Source: Pseudomonas sp. URMO17WK12:I11 | GTDB lineage: Bacteria; Pseudomonadota; Gammaproteobacteria; Pseudomonadales; Pseudomonadaceae | Direction of reading: 5' to 3' | NCBI RefSeq assembly: GCF_007677725.1 | Contig: NZ_VEDF01000014.1 | Span: 1 to 64,000, forward strand | DNA: 64,000 nt | In this document: one piece after another, positions 17,823 through 26,294 of the stretch | How the letters are laid out: the number at the start of each line of letters is the position of its first letter | Numbering within the stretch: the stretch's first letter is position 1 | Notes under the pieces: model-generated | Told to the model about the DNA's origin: nothing | What the model saw: only the letters and a program-made list of their open reading frames with translations | Databases searched by the model: none | Translations under genes and position numbers: made by a program

Positions 17823-18469
17823 TCGGCGTGGTGATTCCCGCCCATAACGAAGCCCGGCGCTTGGGGCGCTGTCTCAAGGCCATGGCCGCAGCGGCCGCCT
17901 TGGCCGAGCAGGCCGGCCAGGCTGTGGCTGTGCTGGTGGTGCTGGACCGCTGTGTCGACGGCAGTGCCCAGGTATGCGCGCGTCATGGGGTCGAGACCAT
18001 TGCAGTAGAGGCTGGCAGTGTCGGCATGGCACGGCGCATAGGTGCGCAAGTCATGCTCGAGCGCGGGGCACAATGGATCGCTTGCACCGACGCCGATAGC
18101 CAGGTGCCTGCGCATTGGCTGTTATCGCAGCTCGCCTGCACGGCAGATGTGGTATGCGGCACGGTGCATGTTGCCCGCTGGCAGCCGTGGCAACGGGGTG
18201 CATTGCGCCAGCTCTACTTGAGCCGCTACGAGGCCCGGGAGGGGCACCGGCACATTCACGGCGCCAACCTCGGGATTTGTGCACGCGCCTATGCGCGCGT
18301 GGGTGGGTTTCAGCCCCTCGCGGCGCATGAAGACGTGCAATTGGTGCGTGATCTGGAAGCGGACGGTGCGCACATTGTTTGGACCGCCAAGCACAGCGTC
18401 GCGACTAGCAGCAGAATCGACAGCCGGGCACGAGAAGGCTTCGGTGATTACCTGGCTAGCCTCGCCTAA
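17819..18469 (+). CDS. Family 2 glycosyltransferase
   Basis: A 216-residue GT-A fold transferase: N-terminal VVIPAHNEARRLGRCL, a donor-binding CTDADSQVP with the DxD-type metal site, and an acceptor-side AHEDVQLVRDLEADG resembling the ED motif of inverting GT2 enzymes. It has no membrane segment. The ATG at 17819 overlaps the methyltransferase stop (ATGA); ATG 17813 is an alternative. It is the last gene of the ligD operon. The product is unknown, but deacetylase, methyltransferase and glycosyltransferase suggest an amino-sugar derivative. Confidence 0.85.
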   Translation: MIGVVIPAHNEARRLGRCLKAMAAAAALAEQAGQAVAVLVVLDRCVDGSAQVCARHGVETIAVEAGSVGMARRIGAQVMLERGAQWIACTDADSQVPAHWLLSQLACTADVVCGTVHVARWQPWQRGALRQLYLSRYEAREGHRHIHGANLGICARAYARVGGFQPLAAHEDVQLVRDLEADGAHIVWTAKHSVATSSRIDSRAREGFGDYLASLA

Positions 18470-18480
18470 CGGCCCAGTGG

Positions 18481-18515
18481 CCTGACAAGGCACCACGTGT
18501 CGATGCCTTGTCAGG
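18481..18515. terminator. Hairpin between glycosyltransferase and ku
   Basis: A perfect 12-bp inverted repeat (CCTGACAAGGCA with TGCCTTGTCAGG) and an eleven-base loop lie between convergent stop codons. The T tract is short on the plus strand. Probably ends both transcripts. Confidence 0.6.
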
Positions 18516-18527
18516 TTGCGCCAACCT

Positions 18528-19394
18528 TCAGGACGCTTTGCGAGGACGCTTGGTGGTCTTCTTCTCGGCGGCGGGCTTCTTCTCGGCGGCCGATTTTTTC
18601 GGCGCTTTGCCACCCAGGCTGCGCTTGAGCAGTTCGGTAAGGTCAATGATATCGGCGCTTTTCTCTGCAGCGCCGCCTTCGCCTTTCTCCACAACCGCAA
18701 TCTTGCCTTTGCTGGCCTTTTCTTCGACCAGGTCCATGATCGTCTGGCGAAACGCGTCGTGGTATTCGTCAGGCTCCCAGGGGCCGCTCATGTCCTCTAC
18801 CAGGCGCTTGGCCATTTGCAGTTCGCGCTTGTCAAGCTTGGTGTCGGTGACGCTCTTGTCCAACTCGAGCGTATCCAGTCCACGCACTTCCTCCGGCCAG
18901 CGCAAGGTGATCATCACCAGCGCCTCATCCAGCGGCCGGATCAGCGCCAGGTGCTGGCGGGTGTGCAGCACCACCGTCGCCAACGCCACCTTGCCGGTAC
19001 CCTCGAGGGTTTCGCGCAGCAACGCATAGACCTTGCCGCCGCGCTTGTCAGGGCTCAGGTAGTACGGCGTGTCAAAATGCTGGAGAGGAATCTCCGAAGC
19101 CTCGACGAAGGAAAATATGTCGATGGTCTGCGTCGCATCAGGGCGGGCCTTGCGGATTTCTTCTTCGCTGATGACCACGTAACGACCTTTCTCGTACTCC
19201 ACCCCCTTGACGATGTTCTCCTTGTCGATTTCCTTGCCGGTGACCTTATTGATTCGCTTGTAGCCCACCGGGTCCATGCTGCGCTTGTCCAGCCAGTCGA
19301 AGTCGACCCGCTCGGTGCGCACCGCGGTATTAAGTGAAACGGGGATGTGCACCAGGCCGAAGCTGATTGCACCCTTCCAGATAGCCCTGGCCAT
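18528..19394 (-). CDS. ku: Non-homologous end-joining protein Ku
   Basis: A 288-residue bacterial Ku homodimer subunit: the family start MARAIWKGAISFGLVHIPV, the beta-barrel core and a Lys/Ala-rich basic tail (KKSAAEKKPAAEKK) that recent work links to DNA binding. It binds broken DNA ends and recruits LigD. It is convergent with the ligD operon, so the two NHEJ genes are separately transcribed. AGGAG precedes the ATG. A CCTTGG/CCAAGG inverted repeat (19453-19469) lies upstream. Confidence 0.96.
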   Translation of the reverse strand: MARAIWKGAISFGLVHIPVSLNTAVRTERVDFDWLDKRSMDPVGYKRINKVTGKEIDKENIVKGVEYEKGRYVVISEEEIRKARPDATQTIDIFSFVEASEIPLQHFDTPYYLSPDKRGGKVYALLRETLEGTGKVALATVVLHTRQHLALIRPLDEALVMITLRWPEEVRGLDTLELDKSVTDTKLDKRELQMAKRLVEDMSGPWEPDEYHDAFRQTIMDLVEEKASKGKIAVVEKGEGGAAEKSADIIDLTELLKRSLGGKAPKKSAAEKKPAAEKKTTKRPRKAS

Positions 19395-19496
19395 GAGCAG
19401 CTCCTATGGTTGAACAGGCTTGCAGTGTCGCGGGCCCATGACTCAACTGACCCCTTGGTGCCGCCAAGGTTTACTTCAACATGCCGTGCGGCGCGT

Positions 19497-20087
19497 TCAG
19501 CGCAGTGGGTTGCAAAGCACCTGCTTTAAGGCTTGCCCGGCGAGGTGAACCTGCTGCGCCCAATCGCCTGCGGCATCGCTGCCTGCGTCGTCGGAGATGT
19601 ACTTCAGGCACAACAACGGTATGCGCTCCTGGCAGGCAATTAGGGCCAGCACATAGGCCTCCATGTCCACTACATCGTAAGGCGCTTCAACATGCCCGGT
19701 CTCGAAACTGTCACCGCTGCCACAGACGCCAAGTGCAAGTCCTGGATGAACGAGGCCATGTTCAAGCACAACCGGGACATCGGCCAGCGGCGTTTCATAA
19801 CGCGCAAAGCCCAACGGCGTGACGTCCATGTCACGCTGCACGAAGCGGTTGCAGCAGATTAACTGTCCCTTGGCGTGACGCTGACTACCTGCCGAGCCAA
19901 GGTTGACGATCAACCGCGGACGCTGGCGCTGAATCGCCTGGGTCAAGGCGATGGCAGCGTTGACCTTGCCGATGCCGGTGAACAGCACGTTGCACCCTGT
20001 GAAAAAGTCGCCCGCCTCCGCCTCGAGGGCGAACACGAATAGAGTGTCGGCGAGCGATACATCGTGAAGTACGGCAGGAAACGTCAT
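19497..20087 (-). CDS. Nucleoside phosphorylase / nucleosidase family protein
   Basis: A 196-residue member of the MTAN/PNP superfamily: VLFTGIGKVNAAIALTQAI, INLGSAGS-like VNLGSAGSQ, the VVDMEAYVLA segment that contacts the ribose, and ISDDAG near the end. It probably cleaves a purine or thio-nucleoside, but the low similarity to canonical Mtn leaves the substrate open. The start is uncertain: ATG 20087 (used) or ATG 20099. It is monocistronic. Confidence 0.8.
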   Translation of the reverse strand: MTFPAVLHDVSLADTLFVFALEAEAGDFFTGCNVLFTGIGKVNAAIALTQAIQRQRPRLIVNLGSAGSQRHAKGQLICCNRFVQRDMDVTPLGFARYETPLADVPVVLEHGLVHPGLALGVCGSGDSFETGHVEAPYDVVDMEAYVLALIACQERIPLLCLKYISDDAGSDAAGDWAQQVHLAGQALKQVLCNPLR

Positions 20088-20187
20088 CGGGCAATCCATA
20101 CGGCTGGGAAATACCCGCCATTGTCGGGCAAAGCCCGCTCAATGCAAGTCGATGCGGCATCCCAAATTACCGAGGGCCGCCATGGCC

Positions 20188-21141
20188 TCAACCGTTACGG
20201 GTCAACGTCAGGGCGACAGCGGCGATGCGCTCGACTTCTTCGTAGCCTGGCTCGTCCAGTTGTTCGCCGAACACATCCGGGTCGAGTTCGCGATAGCTCC
20301 AGGACCATTGAGGTCCGGCCAGGCGCTCTCGTGCCGCTTCAAGCAGCGCGTCGCGTCCTTCGACGATGGCAACGCCCGTGTACAGCAGCAGCGACCCATG
20401 CGCGGCCAAGCGTTGTTGAGCTTGCTCGACGATGCGCAAGGACAAGTCGGCCCCGAGTGAGCCGCCACCGTGGCGATAAGTGCGCTCGCCGACATCGAGC
20501 ATGTAGGGCGGATTGGCCACGATCAGATCGAACGTACCCGTGATGCCGTCCAGGAGGTTACTGGGCTCGACCGAAAGGTTACTGACCCCAGCCAACGCTG
20601 CATTGACGGCGGTATAACGCAAGGCTAACGGATTGATATCGACCGCCGTAACCTGCGCGTGCGCCGCCGCGCGGGCAATCAGCAGCGCCCCGATACCGCT
20701 CCCGCATCCGATGTCCACAGCATGCTGTACACGCGTATGGCGATGCTGAAGATGGTCTTGGATTGCCTGAGCGAAGCGATAGCTGTCTGGGCCGAAAAAT
20801 ACCGCATCGCTCGCTTCGGTGGGATAGGCCGAGTGGACCAGCAGCAGTTCGTCCAGGTTGGAAAACCGCACCTGACTGCGCAATAGCTCGCCATCCTCGC
20901 TCAACAGGCCGGCCGCTTGCAGCGGTCGTAACTCGTCTGTAGACAGCAGCGCAGGCGCGAACGGTCGGCTCCAGCCAAACACATCGCGCAGCGAATGGGC
21001 GCGCTGAGCCTCGGGCCGTGCGTTATTGCGCGCATGGGTAGCCGGCGTTACACAAGTGAACCGATAGCCGTCGGCACGCAGCCGTTGACCTAGTTGCAGC
21101 AGGGCCTGATCGGCCTTGACTTGGTGCGGGTCGAGCATCAT
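20188..21141 (-). CDS. HemK/RlmG-type class I methyltransferase
   Basis: A 317-residue protein with an N-terminal domain of about 120 residues and a methyltransferase domain holding HAVDIGCGSGIGALLIAR and the catalytic NPPY (DLIVANPPYMLD). NPPY marks methylation of planar or amide nitrogen, as in HemK/PrmB and RlmG-like proteins. The start overlaps the stop of the upstream iron-enzyme gene by one base (TGATG), so the two are coupled and may act in one pathway. The substrate could be a protein, RNA or small molecule. Confidence 0.85.
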   Translation of the reverse strand: MMLDPHQVKADQALLQLGQRLRADGYRFTCVTPATHARNNARPEAQRAHSLRDVFGWSRPFAPALLSTDELRPLQAAGLLSEDGELLRSQVRFSNLDELLLVHSAYPTEASDAVFFGPDSYRFAQAIQDHLQHRHTRVQHAVDIGCGSGIGALLIARAAAHAQVTAVDINPLALRYTAVNAALAGVSNLSVEPSNLLDGITGTFDLIVANPPYMLDVGERTYRHGGGSLGADLSLRIVEQAQQRLAAHGSLLLYTGVAIVEGRDALLEAARERLAGPQWSWSYRELDPDVFGEQLDEPGYEEVERIAAVALTLTRNG

Positions 21142-22460
21142 CAGCGGGGCTCCTCCTGAGCGAGACCGGTTGCGAGCAGATAATTGCGGGTTGCCAGCAA
21201 GCCATCCGGCGTGGCGTGGCGATTGCCGAGCATGCGCTCGATCAGGTCCCCCACGTCTGGGTCGCCAGCGCTCTGCAGCCGCGGCACCTCCAGCGCCAGC
21301 TCACCCTCCCAGGCGCCGGGCAGCACACGGCGGACCGGCGCCTGCCAGTCGGCGGCGATCCAATCGTGCCAGAGCTGCTTTTCATAGGGAGTGAAGACCC
21401 CGAACATGGGCGCGGTAGGGCCTTCGATCAGTTTCCACCAGCGGCTGTTAGCGGGGTCTTCACCGCGCCTGATCCATTCCTGCTGCTCCATCGCCGCCAC
21501 AAAATCGGGCATGGCCCCCGGCTCGGACAGCCATTGGTTGATGGTGCGCTTTTGCAGGCGGCAACGGTCGGCGTGCATGAACTGGCCGAACAGGCTCTTC
21601 TGCTCGAGCGCCGTAAAGAGTTCTTCATCAAGGTTGAAACTGGCGATCAGGCTGGGTGTATCGACGCCTAGATCGTTCAGGCGATAGCCGCGACGTACGC
21701 GGGCGTAGAATTCGGCTTCCTCGCCACGCGGGCAGAGCTGCTGCAACGCTTGTATGGATTTCTGCGCATGGCCGCTGGCGGCATTGTCGATGGTGATGTG
21801 CAGCTGAAAGTAATAGCCGTCGATGCCCAGCTCGGCGAGCTCATAAGTGGTGATCAACAGGTGCAGAGGAGGCTGTTCATAGCCTAGGTTGTAACCAATC
21901 ACCTCAGGCAGAAAACGATCACTGTGCTGGCCCAGCGCCAATTGCAGCGAGCCCTGCAGATAGCGCTCATCGCTGAGCACAGGCTCCTGGCAACCCAGAC
22001 GGCTAAGCAGACGTTGGTAGATGAGCACATGGTTACAACGAGGGTCGCCGTTGCCCAGCTCCTCAAGATAGGTGCGGATCAGATCGTGATAACGGGGGTC
22101 CGCCCAGTGCTTGAGCGTACCTTGCAACCACGCGCCGTCGACCGCCTTGGTCGGAGCCACCTGCTGCAGGAACCAGATCGCTTGCGACCGGTTGCTGAAG
22201 TAACGCCGTGGAGCGCCTTGCTGGCGCTGTTTCAGATAAGCCGCGTAGTCGCGCGCAACGTCCGCCGAGTGGCGCACGCTCCACTGGCCAAGCTGCGCAA
22301 GCGTGTCGGGCAAATCATCGGGTAACTGGTCAGCACGCGAGAGTTGCGTTTCAAGCCACTGGGCAGCGTTGGCCTGGTGGCCGTCGAGCATGGCCCGGTA
22401 GCGGTCGAGCAAGCCGTTCGAAGTGGCAGTTGCGGCAAAAGCGGGTGTCATGACCGTCAT
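21141..22460 (-). CDS. Heme-oxygenase-like iron-containing redox enzyme
   Basis: A 439-residue all-helical protein of the iron-containing redox enzyme family (heme-oxygenase-like diiron fold, HDO). Candidate iron ligands are in TTYELAELGIDGYYFQLHITIDNAASGHAQKS (E, H and H). Family members such as UndA, SznF and BesC carry out O2-dependent oxidations of small molecules. The start at 22460 follows GAGGAG. It is coupled to an NPPY methyltransferase and lies 18 bases after a lipoprotein gene. The reaction is unknown. Confidence 0.75.
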   Translation of the reverse strand: MTVMTPAFAATATSNGLLDRYRAMLDGHQANAAQWLETQLSRADQLPDDLPDTLAQLGQWSVRHSADVARDYAAYLKQRQQGAPRRYFSNRSQAIWFLQQVAPTKAVDGAWLQGTLKHWADPRYHDLIRTYLEELGNGDPRCNHVLIYQRLLSRLGCQEPVLSDERYLQGSLQLALGQHSDRFLPEVIGYNLGYEQPPLHLLITTYELAELGIDGYYFQLHITIDNAASGHAQKSIQALQQLCPRGEEAEFYARVRRGYRLNDLGVDTPSLIASFNLDEELFTALEQKSLFGQFMHADRCRLQKRTINQWLSEPGAMPDFVAAMEQQEWIRRGEDPANSRWWKLIEGPTAPMFGVFTPYEKQLWHDWIAADWQAPVRRVLPGAWEGELALEVPRLQSAGDPDVGDLIERMLGNRHATPDGLLATRNYLLATGLAQEEPR

Positions 22461-22478
22461 GCCAGGCTCCTCATGCAA

Positions 22479-22676
22479 TCATGGTTTCTGGTTTTCCCTT
22501 GGCATCGGTTCCGGATCTGGGGCCGGTTGCGGTGCGGGCTTATCATCGTGTTGCTGCATCTGGACCGAAGGTTTGCTTGGATCACTGTCCTTGCCAGGAT
22601 GATTGTTGTCCCTGTCAAAACAGCCACCGAGCAGTATCAGGGAGCCCATGAGGGCAATCAGGAGCGCGCGTGGCAT
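22479..22676 (-). CDS. Small lipoprotein
   Basis: A 65-residue protein with a lipoprotein signal: MPRALLIALMGSLILLGGC, lipobox LLGGC with Cys19, then a hydrophilic mature part rich in Asp, Pro and Lys. The Asp after Cys (CFDRD is +3) does not settle inner versus outer membrane. GGGAGG precedes the ATG. It ends 18 bases before the iron-enzyme gene, probably in the same operon. Function unknown. Confidence 0.75.
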   Translation of the reverse strand: MPRALLIALMGSLILLGGCFDRDNNHPGKDSDPSKPSVQMQQHDDKPAPQPAPDPEPMPRENQKP

Positions 22677-22738
22677 ATCGACCTCCCACGTTTGGTCAAA
22701 TCGCAGTGCCAGGTTCCCCCGGCACTGCGTCAGGTCAC

Positions 22739-22906
22739 TTACGAACGGCCGCCTTTGCGGCCCGAATCGCCGCTGGTGCGGCCACCACCCGATTGCTGAC
22801 CGCCTTTGCGGCCGGCTTCGGACGCTTTCTCGCGGTCATTGGCGAAATTGCCAGGGTTCTTGGTACCACCTTGGCTGCCGCTGCGGCTGTTCTCTTTGTT
22901 GGCCAT
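22739..22906 (-). CDS. KGG-repeat stress-induced protein (second copy)
   Basis: A 55-residue hydrophilic protein, MANKENSRSGSQGG at the start, then GNFANDREKASEAGRKGGQ and a second GRKGG near the C terminus. Same stress family as the protein at 2166-2381. GAGG lies upstream of the ATG. A 14-bp perfect palindrome (GCACGGCGCCGTGC, 22938-22951) sits in the upstream gap and could be regulatory or structural. The remainder of 22907-23020 is empty. Confidence 0.85.
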   Translation of the reverse strand: MANKENSRSGSQGGTKNPGNFANDREKASEAGRKGGQQSGGGRTSGDSGRKGGRS

Positions 22907-23020
22907 GGTCTCTAACCTCGATGTGGGATTCGAAAGTGCACGGCGCCGTGCCGTACATAAGCTCGGAGTTCGGCGATAGCGAGGGATTCGGTTTATTGCG
23001 GCGCGTTCTGACCGACGGCA

Positions 23021-24325
23021 TTAAATAGGCGGTGGCAGTTTATTTTGCGCGCCAGTGGATTCTTCTGCTTGCTGGCGACGGCCGAGCCAGGTGCCGACGA
23101 TAGCCCAGGCAAGCGCCAGCACCGCGCCCATCGACATCGCCAGTTGTGGATGATCTGCCAGCAAGTCCAGGCCCCGTTTGAGCCAACCACTCAAGGCGTC
23201 GCCTGCACGGTAGACCACGGTATCGATGAAACTCTTGGCCTTGTACTTGTCTTCTGCCGGCAGCACGGTAAACAGCATCTCGCGTCCTGGCCGTACCAGC
23301 GCATACTCGCCAGCCCGGCGCACCACCATCACCACCACGAACAGCCCAAGTACCGGCGCCAGTGCCAGCCCGATGAAGCCGACCGCCATCACCAGCGGTA
23401 CTGCCACCAGCAAGATACCCACGCCCATGCGCCTGGCCAGTCGACCGGTGAAGAACACCTGGGTGAGAATCGCCAAGGCCTGCACCACGGTGTCGATCAA
23501 GCCGAACACCTGAGTCTGGCGTGTGCGGTCGGTAAAGGCCTCGCTGACGATTCGCGCCTGCTCGAAGTACAGAAAGGTACTGACGCTGGCCAGCAGTACC
23601 ACGAACAGAGCGATGCCCAGCAAATAAGGCGAGCGCAGCACGGCAGTCGCGCCAGCGAAAGGATTGCCGCCCAGCGGGCGAGAAGTCGGATGGGCAACGG
23701 CCGCCGGCAATGGCCGGCGTTCACGCCAGCGTTGCAGATAGGCACATGCCGCGACACTGCCGAGCAAGCAGGCAGCGGCCACCACTACCAGCCCGGCGTG
23801 GCCAAGCGGCGCAACCAGCAGCGTGCCGAGTATCGGCCCGCTCAAGCCACCGCAGCTCGCGCCTGCCGCCAGCAACCCGAACAGCCGCTTGCCTTGTTCG
23901 GTGGTGAAAACATCGGCCAGCACGCTCCACGCCAGGGATATGCTCAGCAGGTTGAACACCGACAGCCAGATATAGAATGCCCGCGCTGTCCATAGGTCGT
24001 CCGGCTGGGCGGCGAACAACACCGCGAACAGCATCAGGTTGCTGGCGAAAAACCCATAGGTCCACGGCAGGATATGCCGTCGCCGCACCTTGCTGACTAG
24101 CCAGCCGAACAAAGGCAAGCACACCAAGGTGGCGATGAACGTGCCAGTGAACAGCCATTGCAGATTGTCGATCCCCCCTGCTACCCCCATGGTTTCGCGC
24201 ACGGGGCGGAGCATGAAGTAGCCGGTGAACAACAGGTAGAACAACGACAGCCCGGCAATCACCGCAGGGCCCTCCCCGGGCTGGAGGGTCAGCGCCTGAT
24301 CCAGACGCCTGCGCCAGGTGCGCAT
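23021..24325 (-). CDS. NTP/NDP-exchange-like MFS transporter
   Basis: A 434-residue inner-membrane protein with about twelve hydrophobic segments. FYLLFTGYFMLRPVRETMGVAGG and DKYKAKSFIDTVVYRAGDALSGW resemble the group annotated as NTP/NDP exchange transporters, related to ATP:ADP carriers of intracellular bacteria. In free-living Pseudomonas the substrate is unproven. It lies three bases after the aldo/keto reductase stop, in one transcript. Confidence 0.7.
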   Translation of the reverse strand: MRTWRRRLDQALTLQPGEGPAVIAGLSLFYLLFTGYFMLRPVRETMGVAGGIDNLQWLFTGTFIATLVCLPLFGWLVSKVRRRHILPWTYGFFASNLMLFAVLFAAQPDDLWTARAFYIWLSVFNLLSISLAWSVLADVFTTEQGKRLFGLLAAGASCGGLSGPILGTLLVAPLGHAGLVVVAAACLLGSVAACAYLQRWRERRPLPAAVAHPTSRPLGGNPFAGATAVLRSPYLLGIALFVVLLASVSTFLYFEQARIVSEAFTDRTRQTQVFGLIDTVVQALAILTQVFFTGRLARRMGVGILLVAVPLVMAVGFIGLALAPVLGLFVVVMVVRRAGEYALVRPGREMLFTVLPAEDKYKAKSFIDTVVYRAGDALSGWLKRGLDLLADHPQLAMSMGAVLALAWAIVGTWLGRRQQAEESTGAQNKLPPPI

Positions 24326-24328
24326 GGC

Positions 24329-25252
24329 TCAGGCGAACTGCTTGATCAACGCTTGCTGCTGCGCTTGGGTGAGCAATGGCTCATGTCCGGCCTTGAGCTG
24401 ATCGAGCTGGCGATCCGGGCGACCGGTGGCCGGGATCACCGCGGTCGCCGCGCGATGGCTGATGGCGAACTTGAGAAACAGCTGCGCCCAGCTACCCACG
24501 CCTGCTTCGGCGGCCCAGGCTGGCAGCGGCTGCTGCTTGACTTTGGCGAACAACCGGCCATCGTCGAAGGTGCGGTTGATCAGTACTGCGATCCCTTTGT
24601 CCTGGCACAGAGGCAGCAGTTCGCGTGCCGCCTGCGGGGCGTTGACCGAATAGTTGATCTGTACGAAATCCAACGGCTCGCTGCGCACGATACGTGCAAC
24701 CTCATCGTGGCCGCTGTTCAGATAATGAGTGATACCCACATAGCGGGTTCTACCTTGTTGCTTGAGCTCCCGAGCATAGGGCAATTGCCTTTGCCAGTCG
24801 CGCAGGTTGTGGATCTGCAGCAAGTCGACTTTGTCGGTGCGCAGGCTCCTGAGGCTGCCGGTCCATTGGTCCTGGGCGTCCGCTTGGCTGTTGGCGGCGA
24901 TCTTGGTGGCGATGAAGCACTGTTGGTGCCAACCGCCCTCCTCCAGCAATTGGCCCAGAATTGCGTCGGCGCCGCCATAGTTGGGCGAGGTGTCGATCAC
25001 CTTGCCGCCGCCTGCGAAGAACGCTGCGAGCACCGCCTTGAGCTGCACGTAGGCAGCAGAGCCGGGCTCGACTTCAAAACTGCCCGAGGTGCCGGCCCCG
25101 ATCACCGGCAATGCCTCGCCGGTTGACGGTATCTCGCGGGTGAGCAGCCCACCGTCGGCCACCGACGTGGAAGGCGCGGCATACAACCAAGGGCTGGCAC
25201 TGGCAAGCCCCAGCACCGCACCTACACGTAGGACATCGCGTCGGTTGTACAT
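24329..25252 (-). CDS. Tat-exported aldo/keto reductase
   Basis: A 307-residue aldo/keto reductase with a twin-arginine signal (NRRDVLRVGAVLGLASASPW, cleavage near YAA). The catalytic set is visible: Asp in KVIDTSPNYGG, Tyr in the same block, Lys in ATKIA, and His in LLQIHNLRD. Tat export implies folding with NADPH or another cofactor before transport to the periplasm. It is directly upstream of the transporter gene. The substrate is unknown. Confidence 0.87.
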   Translation of the reverse strand: MYNRRDVLRVGAVLGLASASPWLYAAPSTSVADGGLLTREIPSTGEALPVIGAGTSGSFEVEPGSAAYVQLKAVLAAFFAGGGKVIDTSPNYGGADAILGQLLEEGGWHQQCFIATKIAANSQADAQDQWTGSLRSLRTDKVDLLQIHNLRDWQRQLPYARELKQQGRTRYVGITHYLNSGHDEVARIVRSEPLDFVQINYSVNAPQAARELLPLCQDKGIAVLINRTFDDGRLFAKVKQQPLPAWAAEAGVGSWAQLFLKFAISHRAATAVIPATGRPDRQLDQLKAGHEPLLTQAQQQALIKQFA

Positions 25253-25344
25253 GGCAAAGCTCCCGTCATCGATCGGAAACTTTCAAGGCTAGCTGCTGGT
25301 GTCGCTGGACGCCGGTGATTCTGTATCTGGATATTTTTTTGAAG

Positions 25345-26226
25345 TCAGCCTGCGAGCAATGCACTGAGATCCAGTCTTGTCCCTTCCATCGGTGGGCACC
25401 GGTAGTAACCGCCACTCAGCGGTCGGCTGAAGCGGTACAACGCGTCGGTGATCCCGTCCTCAAGGCCACTCATGCGTCGCAGTTGGGCCTCGAAGGCATC
25501 GAGGCTATGACCCAGGGCGACGAATGCCAGGCCCATGCCCCGGTGATCGGACCAGGACACCGAACGACGCACCATGAAGGCCTCAGGCGCGTAGCTTTCC
25601 TGGGCCGTGCGTTTGACATGGGCGGACTCTGGGGCGTCGTCCAACTCCTCGTTGTCGCTCATGCGCCGGCCGATGATGTGGTCCTGATCGGCCTGGGGCA
25701 ACGATTTGAAATGCTGCAGGTCATGCTTCCACAGCTGGAAGGCGGCGAAGCTCGAGCCTGCAAGACCCGGCTGCGTGCCACGGTAAATGGCCGCCTCGAT
25801 GGCTTGCTCGTCTCTCGGGTTCTCCGTGCCGTCCTCGTAGCCGGTCAAGTCATACCCGCCGCGGTGTAGAAAGCCATCGACGCTGTCCGTCAGGCGCAGT
25901 GCGGGCGCCAGCAACTGCTCCAAGTCCTGCGCGCTCAAAATCAGATCGCCACGCTCATCACCGCGCAACCACAGCCACAGGGCATGCTGGGTGCTCGGAT
26001 TTTCCACGGCGGCGTCAAGCTGCGGGAAGGCGCGTAGCCCTGCGATGCTCCGCCCCAGCGCCTTGACCAGCGGCGCACCGATGCCCAGAATCAAGCGCTG
26101 GCCGTCCACCTGCGGCAGCAAGGCGTCGAGTACGGCGGGCAGCGCTTCGGGCGTCTGCAGGGCGAAAAACAGGTGACGTGCGTGCACCGGCACCGGGGTG
26201 GCAACCAGACCTTGCTGGAACGGCAT
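25345..26226 (-). CDS. Dyp-type heme peroxidase
   Basis: A 293-residue dye-decolourising peroxidase. The distal motif GxxDG is present in GYEDGTENP, the proximal heme His in SDHRGMGLAFVALG, and the distal Arg in MVRRSVSW. There is no signal peptide in the chosen frame (start 26226), so it is probably cytosolic like class B enzymes; it may load into an encapsulin, but none is nearby. It oxidises phenolic substrates with H2O2. The gap to the neighbouring gene is 118 bases. Confidence 0.9.
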   Translation of the reverse strand: MPFQQGLVATPVPVHARHLFFALQTPEALPAVLDALLPQVDGQRLILGIGAPLVKALGRSIAGLRAFPQLDAAVENPSTQHALWLWLRGDERGDLILSAQDLEQLLAPALRLTDSVDGFLHRGGYDLTGYEDGTENPRDEQAIEAAIYRGTQPGLAGSSFAAFQLWKHDLQHFKSLPQADQDHIIGRRMSDNEELDDAPESAHVKRTAQESYAPEAFMVRRSVSWSDHRGMGLAFVALGHSLDAFEAQLRRMSGLEDGITDALYRFSRPLSGGYYRCPPMEGTRLDLSALLAG

Positions 26227-26294
26227 GACAGGGGAATCCTCGGGAAAAGCGCGAATGCTACTGCGCCGTGCTGCATGCCGCAATGCAGTTGCGC

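Noticed and set aside
22343..22799. Plus-strand frames across the iron-enzyme, lipoprotein and KGG region
   Set aside because: Antisense to three supported genes; protein sequences are arginine-rich shadows.
23045..23995. Plus-strand 316-codon frame opposite the transporter
   Set aside because: His/Gln/Arg-rich composition without any domain; antisense shadow of a clear membrane protein gene.
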